From contig JAFDIV010000004.1 in the NCBI GenBank assembly GCA_019307815.1, positions 110,207 to 174,206 on the forward strand: a stretch of 64,000 nucleotides of DNA. The letters are read 5' to 3'. Below, in pieces: positions 59,665 to 64,000 of this stretch (position 1 is the first letter of the stretch; the number at the start of each line of letters is the position of its first letter). The position numbers and the translations under genes were made by a program. Origin of the DNA: Deltaproteobacteria bacterium (GTDB taxonomy: Bacteria > Desulfobacterota > DSM-4660 > Desulfatiglandales > Desulfatiglandaceae). The notes under the pieces are model-generated. The model saw only the letters and a list, made by a program, of their open reading frames with translations. It was not told where the DNA came from and ran no database searches.

Positions 59665-62460
59665 TCAAACCACGGTATATTCTTTCTCCTTTAATTTGGC
59701 GTGGGCTGCCGCCAACCTGGCAATGGGAACCCTAGGGGGTGAACAAGATATATAGCTCACCTTTATATGATGACAAAAGCGGATAGACTCAGGGTGTCCC
59801 CCTTGCTCGCCACAGATCCCAATCTTCATGTCAGGCCGGGTTTTTCTGGCCCATTCGATGGTAATCATCATCAGTCTTCCAACGCCTTTGATATCTAAAA
59901 CTTCAAATGGATTATGCTGGAGAATACCCCGTTCTTTATACAAAGGGAGAAACTTGTTTTCCGCATCTTCCCTGGAAAAAGAAAAGGTGGCCTGGGTTAA
60001 GTCATTGGTTCCAAAAGAGATAAACTCTGCCAGCTCTGCAATACGCCCTGCCCGCATACAGGCCCGAACCACCTCCACCATGGTCCCGAATCGGTAAGGG
60101 ACCTTGATCTCATATTTCTCTTCCACCTCCTTGTGTATCTCCATCACATAGCCGTGAACCCACTTCAGCTCTTGCAGGGTGCAGACCTGAGGGACCATGA
60201 TCTCAGGAACCATATGGCCTCCATCCTTTATATGCTCAGCAGCCGCCTCCAAAATGGCCCGAATTTGAGTGCTATAGATCTCTGGATAGGTTATCCCCAG
60301 CCTCACCCCACGATGACCCAGCATAGGGTTGGTCTCAGCAAGCGCTCTCACCTTCCTCAACATCTGTTCCTTGGCCTCGATCAACTCCTCGGCCAGATGT
60401 TTGCTCTTGAGTTCTTCAAGCCCCTTGGTGATCATCTCAAGGTTCGCTGCATAGCGCCTGTGCAGTTCCGGGTCTAACAGCTTCAGCGTCTCAGGCAGGG
60501 CCGCCATACCATCTACGGTCTTCCTAAGCTCCCTAAGATGTGTTATCTCATTTACCAGTTCCTCGGCCGAAGGCAAAAACTCATGGATCGGAGGGTCCAA
60601 AAGCCTTATGGTGACAGGCATTCCATCCATAATCTTGAAGATCTCCCTGAAATCCTCTTTTTGAAATGGCAAGAGCTTGTCAAGGGCTGCTTGTCGCTCT
60701 TCAGTAGTCTCCGCAAGGATCATCTCCCGGACAATGGGAAGTCGTTCGGGCTGGTTGAACATCCGTTCTGTCCTGCAAAGCCCGATCCCTTTAGCGCCGT
60801 ACTTCCTGGCCTTTTCCACGGCCTCAGGGGTGTCAGCATTGGCCATGACTTCAAGCTCGCTTATCTCATCAGCCCATTCCAGAAGCACCAAAAGGTCTTC
60901 CACAAACTCGGGTTCAATAGTCTGGACTTGCCCCTCATAGACCTTTCCAGTACTTCCATCAATGGTAATAATATCGCCCTCCCTCAGTACCACATCACCA
61001 ATGGTTGCCTCTCTGGCATGATGGTCAATAGTAATGGCCTCACAGCCTGACACGCATGGCTTTCCCATGCTCCTGGCCACAACAGCGGCATGAGATGTCT
61101 TGCCTCCACGACTGGTAAGAATCCCTTGGGAGGCAAAAAATCCGTGAATATCCTCAGGTTTTGTTTCCTCCCTTACCAGGATAACCTTTTCTCCCAACTT
61201 GGCCTTGGATTCGGCCCGGTCCGCATCAAATACCATCTTCCCTGAAGCCGCCCCTGGTGAGGCCGGAAGCCCTTGGGCCAGGACCTTTGCCTTGGCATTG
61301 GGGTCCAGCCGTGGATGCAAAAGCTGGGCGAGCATATCGGGCTGTATTCTTAAGATGGCCTCTTGCTCGGTAATTAGACCTTCGTTGACCATATCAATGG
61401 AGGTCTTGATGAATGCGGCTGCATTCATTTTGGCATTACGGGTCTGGAGACAGTAAAGCTTGCCGTTTTCAATGGTAAACTCAAAATCCTGAACCTCACG
61501 ATAGTGCCTTTCTAGGGTATGACGCAACTTTTCCAGTTCATGGTAAACAGACGGCATTTCTTTGCGGAGCTCCCTGATGGGCTTGGGTGTTCGAATACCT
61601 GCCACAACGTCCTCGCCCTGAGCATTGACCATATACTCCCCGTAGAGCCGGTTCTCTCCTGTGGCAGGATTTCTGGTAAAGGCCACCCCGGTCGCACTTG
61701 TATCACCCATGTTGCCGAAAACCATAGTACAGATATTCACAGCAGTACCATTGGCCATATCGGGTGTGATATTGAATTCCCGGCGGTAATCCCTGGCCCT
61801 CTTTCCCATCCATGATTTGAAGACAGCCTCTACAGCCAATTCCAACTGCACATAGGGATCCTGTGGAAATGAGTTTTTCGTCTTTTTCTGAATCAAGCTC
61901 ATAAATTGGTCGCAGGCCTCTTTCAAGGCCTTTGCAGAAAGCTCAATATCATCTGTTGCCTTATATTTTTTCTTTATGCTATTGAATATCTTGTCAAATT
62001 CTTCGTCTTTTAGTCCCAAGGCAACGGAGCCGAACAACTGAATTAGCCGCCTATAAGAGTCGTAGGCAAAGCGTTCATTTCCCGTGGTTTTTGCCAGGCC
62101 TTTCACTGTCTCATTATTAAGTCCTAAGTTCAAAATGGTATCCATCATGCCAGGCATGGAGATGGCCGCTCCTGACCTGACAGAAACAAGAAGGGGATCT
62201 TGGGAGTCGCCAAATCCCTTTCCGGTTTTTCTTTCAAGCTCTACCATGGCCTCTTTTATTTGCCTCTTGAGATCCGAGTCCAACCCCTTTTTCTTCCTGT
62301 CCAAATAGGCGAGACAGGCCTCTGTAGTGATGACAAATCCCGGAGGGACAGGGAGCCCGATCTGAGTCATCTCACATAGATTCGCCCCTTTTCCTCCCAA
62401 GAGTTGTTTGTTTTTGCCGTCGCCTTCCTCAAATGAGTACACATATTTTTTAGGATTCAT
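59665..62460 (-). CDS. ppdK: Pyruvate, phosphate dikinase
   Basis: This 931-residue enzyme interconverts pyruvate, ATP and phosphate with PEP, AMP and pyrophosphate. The N-terminal ATP-grasp part starts YVYSFEEGDGKNKQLLGGKGANLCEM, the phospho-histidine loop reads GGKTSHAAVVARSMGKPCVSG, and the C-terminal TIM barrel has GIGLCRTERMF and SFGTNDLTQATFSFSREDAENKFL. In anaerobes it can serve gluconeogenesis or pyrophosphate-linked glycolysis. It starts behind GGAGG and overlaps a small membrane-protein gene by four bases. Confidence 0.97.
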   Translation of the reverse strand: MNPKKYVYSFEEGDGKNKQLLGGKGANLCEMTQIGLPVPPGFVITTEACLAYLDRKKKGLDSDLKRQIKEAMVELERKTGKGFGDSQDPLLVSVRSGAAISMPGMMDTILNLGLNNETVKGLAKTTGNERFAYDSYRRLIQLFGSVALGLKDEEFDKIFNSIKKKYKATDDIELSAKALKEACDQFMSLIQKKTKNSFPQDPYVQLELAVEAVFKSWMGKRARDYRREFNITPDMANGTAVNICTMVFGNMGDTSATGVAFTRNPATGENRLYGEYMVNAQGEDVVAGIRTPKPIRELRKEMPSVYHELEKLRHTLERHYREVQDFEFTIENGKLYCLQTRNAKMNAAAFIKTSIDMVNEGLITEQEAILRIQPDMLAQLLHPRLDPNAKAKVLAQGLPASPGAASGKMVFDADRAESKAKLGEKVILVREETKPEDIHGFFASQGILTSRGGKTSHAAVVARSMGKPCVSGCEAITIDHHAREATIGDVVLREGDIITIDGSTGKVYEGQVQTIEPEFVEDLLVLLEWADEISELEVMANADTPEAVEKARKYGAKGIGLCRTERMFNQPERLPIVREMILAETTEERQAALDKLLPFQKEDFREIFKIMDGMPVTIRLLDPPIHEFLPSAEELVNEITHLRELRKTVDGMAALPETLKLLDPELHRRYAANLEMITKGLEELKSKHLAEELIEAKEQMLRKVRALAETNPMLGHRGVRLGITYPEIYSTQIRAILEAAAEHIKDGGHMVPEIMVPQVCTLQELKWVHGYVMEIHKEVEEKYEIKVPYRFGTMVEVVRACMRAGRIAELAEFISFGTNDLTQATFSFSREDAENKFLPLYKERGILQHNPFEVLDIKGVGRLMMITIEWARKTRPDMKIGICGEQGGHPESIRFCHHIKVSYISCSPPRVPIARLAAAHAKLKEKEYTVV

Positions 62461-62639
62461 CGGCCTCCTCCTTGATCCCGTTTTCGGGCATACTCCAAGA
62501 TGTATGCCAAGCCTAACATAAGCACAGCCAACCCAAAAACCTTGGCCACAGGAATATGCTTAAAAAAGAAGCGACACAGAAAAAATGCGAAAAGTCCGGA
62601 AAGTAGTGCTCTGAGTACAAACTTTTCAAAGGGTCCCAT
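62457..62639 (-). CDS. Small membrane protein upstream of ppdK
   Basis: This 60-residue protein has two hydrophobic segments (about 8-25 and 33-50) and a basic tail (YARKRDQGGGR). It overlaps ppdK as ATGA, so it is co-translated with it. I recognise no family. Confidence 0.6.
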   Translation of the reverse strand: MGPFEKFVLRALLSGLFAFFLCRFFFKHIPVAKVFGLAVLMLGLAYILEYARKRDQGGGR

Positions 62640-62685
62640 AATGACCTATCCATATCCCTTCATTTAGACACACACCAACGCCTTT

Positions 62686-63009
62686 CTAAGGCTTTTTAAA
62701 TGGGATAACACGCCCTGGTTTGCCTTGGTACCTTTTCTTATCTCTCTCCTCGGCCGGAGGCGGTGCTCCTTCTGGCAGCACCCTTTTTACCTCTTCAAGC
62801 CGCATGGGCACACCTCCCATGGTAAAGGGCTCTCCATCAATATAGGCTTCCCTCAGGATCCAGGTCACCGGATGAGCGGGTATGGTAAGAAGAAGGAGTG
62901 TAATTTGGTACCAATCCTTCTTGATATCCGGCTCAATCCTCTCTATGCGCCCGTAAACTGCGGGTTGGTTGTCATAATAAATGAGAACTACTTCTCCAAT
63001 ATCTCTCAT
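62686..63009 (-). CDS. Hypothetical protein, small and beta-rich
   Basis: This 107-residue soluble protein starts MRDIGEVVLIYYDNQPAVYGRIERIEPD and ends in a Pro/Lys-rich tail. The start suggests a small barrel-like fold. I do not recognise a family. It lies in a run of small minus-strand genes leading to ppdK. Confidence 0.65.
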   Translation of the reverse strand: MRDIGEVVLIYYDNQPAVYGRIERIEPDIKKDWYQITLLLLTIPAHPVTWILREAYIDGEPFTMGGVPMRLEEVKRVLPEGAPPPAEERDKKRYQGKPGRVIPFKKP

Positions 63010-63081
63010 GGCCCTGTTGATCCTTTCAAAAGAACAGCTTTTATCTCACATGTATTGGCACTTATGCCCGTTAGATCCTTG

Positions 63082-63423
63082 TCACTCACTATCCCTTATA
63101 ACGCTTCCCGGATCAGTCCTGAGCTTGTCCAGCTTTTCCTCAAAGCTTTTCCCCAAATCCACGCCCATCTGTTTTGCCCGCCATTTTGCATGGAGCCCTA
63201 TGTTGCGGCTATCCTTATAGAAACTATCCTCCTTTTGGGCCTTGGGGTCATAGTTGGCAAGCCGATCAGCTTCTGACACATGATAGGCCACTCTGGAAAT
63301 CAGCCTCTTGAGGGCGGAGCTGCCACAGTTCTGGCACCTCAACTCCTTTTCCTCTTCTATTTTCATGATCAGGGCCTGGAAAACCTTCTGGCAATCCTCG
63401 CACTGGTATTCATAAATGGGCAT
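63082..63423 (-). CDS. FmdB-type zinc-ribbon protein
   Basis: This 113-residue protein has an N-terminal zinc ribbon MPIYEYQCEDCQKVFQ...CQNCGSSALKRLIS, the standard FmdB/putative regulatory domain, then a charged tail of about 65 residues. FmdB was first linked to regulation of formamidase/amidase genes, but the role of most members is unknown. Confidence 0.88.
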   Translation of the reverse strand: MPIYEYQCEDCQKVFQALIMKIEEEKELRCQNCGSSALKRLISRVAYHVSEADRLANYDPKAQKEDSFYKDSRNIGLHAKWRAKQMGVDLGKSFEEKLDKLRTDPGSVIRDSE

Positions 63424-63565
63424 CTCTATCTACCTCTCATACCATATTAGTCCATATTTAGATTCTGATTTCTCAAAACAAAAGAGGAACTCACAAAGAT
63501 CATGCTCAGAAATTGAGATCCCACGGCCTCGTTCACCCAGCAGTGCCTTTTATCCTTGATCCTTT

Positions 63566-63760
63566 CTAATAAAAGCGCTCCTCATAATGAGAGCAAACAA
63601 AATTGGGCGGAGTGGGTGTTGCCCTCTGCGCCCAGCTTCTATCATCCTCATCATTTTCGGAATATACACAGACATTCGAAAGGGCACTTTTTAGTAATGG
63701 AGGCTCGTTATCCCCTTTGGCTATGTAATACTTGCAGTTCCAGCAGCAGTCTTTGGCCAC
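63566..63760 (-). CDS. Small cysteine-rich protein
   Basis: This 64-residue protein begins with GTG behind a purine-rich stretch. Cysteines occur as DCCWNCKYY, VCVYS and FVCSHYEERFY, a C-x2-C...C...C pattern that fits a single zinc or iron-sulfur site. Small proteins of this form are common in deltaproteobacteria without known role. I see no gene in the 240 bases that remain to the right edge. Confidence 0.65.
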   Translation of the reverse strand: MAKDCCWNCKYYIAKGDNEPPLLKSALSNVCVYSENDEDDRSWAQRATPTPPNFVCSHYEERFY

Positions 63761-64000
63761 TTCCTTATTCCCCCAAAAATTTTAGGCCCACATAACAGGC
63801 ATGTTAAACTACCCATTCGCCTTCCTTACAGTTCGGATACCTAAAAGATATACATAAGCTAAATAATATATTTGGCTTTTTAACTCCTACCTAGTGCCCA
63901 TCCATAAATAGGGTATATTGGGCTACTTGCTGAGATGGGCGTACCATCCCGACGTCAAACCTCATGATAACAGGACGTTTTTGGTGCCCCCATAAATGAG

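Noticed and set aside
1..64000. Insertion sequences, prophage or integron features
   Set aside because: No transposase, integrase, phage gene, att-like flanks or composition break was seen. The dispersed short repeats alone do not show mobility.
1..64000. tRNA, rRNA, tmRNA, SRP or RNase P RNA genes
   Set aside because: I scanned the intergenic regions for TTC-loop and other conserved stretches and found none; a covariance-model search would be needed to exclude them fully.

Overview
The window looks like a chromosomal segment of an anaerobic member of the Desulfobacterota (deltaproteobacteria). This is inferred from gene content, not from a marker phylogeny. The pointers are: a non-decarboxylating type of glutaryl-CoA dehydrogenase next to a glutaconyl-CoA decarboxylase alpha subunit; several sigma-54-linked two-component systems; a Thi4-type thiazole synthase; a small two-heme cytochrome; and a two-CW-domain regulator. 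Coding density is high. I found no insertion sequence, prophage, CRISPR array, rRNA or tRNA gene.

Layout. 1-8.6 kb is a signalling block read on the minus strand: a NarL-type kinase/regulator pair, a PAS kinase with an NtrC-type activator, and a receiver-kinase/CheW/poly-HAMP chemotaxis-receptor operon behind a sigma-54-type promoter. 9.2-12.5 kb (plus) holds the glutaryl-CoA/glutaconyl-CoA pair and the small cytochrome. 12.5-17.4 kb (minus) holds mgtE, a DHH phosphoesterase, thiE, thi4 and a TIM-barrel epimerase, with a perfect 44-bp palindrome between the last two. 17.5-22.9 kb holds two small unknown genes, a DUF3568-like lipoprotein and ileS-lspA-lgt. 22.9-28.3 kb holds an RNA methyltransferase with a 40-residue arginine-rich gene, a CsgG-like lipoprotein, a two-CW regulator, an mnmA variant and speE. 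28.3-41 kb (minus) holds a zinc/manganese-type ABC transporter, valS, a very acidic protein, a PHP protein with an ABC-2 exporter, a transglutaminase, a second PHP protein and a bifunctional nuclease.

41.2-56.8 kb is the most striking region: a single-direction MSHA-like type IV pilus operon. It begins with a sigma-54-type promoter and a major-pilin candidate. It continues through inner-membrane, secretin and ATPase genes that mostly overlap by a few bases. It ends with a 1570-residue pseudopilin that carries a metal-binding-like linker and two copies of a module made of Ig-like and LamG-like domains. A pilin-like protein without a prepilin cleavage motif sits in the middle. Neither a prepilin peptidase nor a retraction ATPase is in the window.

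57-64 kb holds plsB (plus), then ppdK and four small minus-strand genes.

The genes suggest an anaerobe that takes glutaryl-CoA (from amino acids or aromatics) to glutaconyl-CoA and then decarboxylates it with a sodium pump whose other subunits lie elsewhere. It also carries sigma-54-controlled surface pili with a large adhesive tip candidate. Start codons were chosen by Shine-Dalgarno spacing and by overlap with the upstream stop; where this differs from the longest reading frame it is stated.
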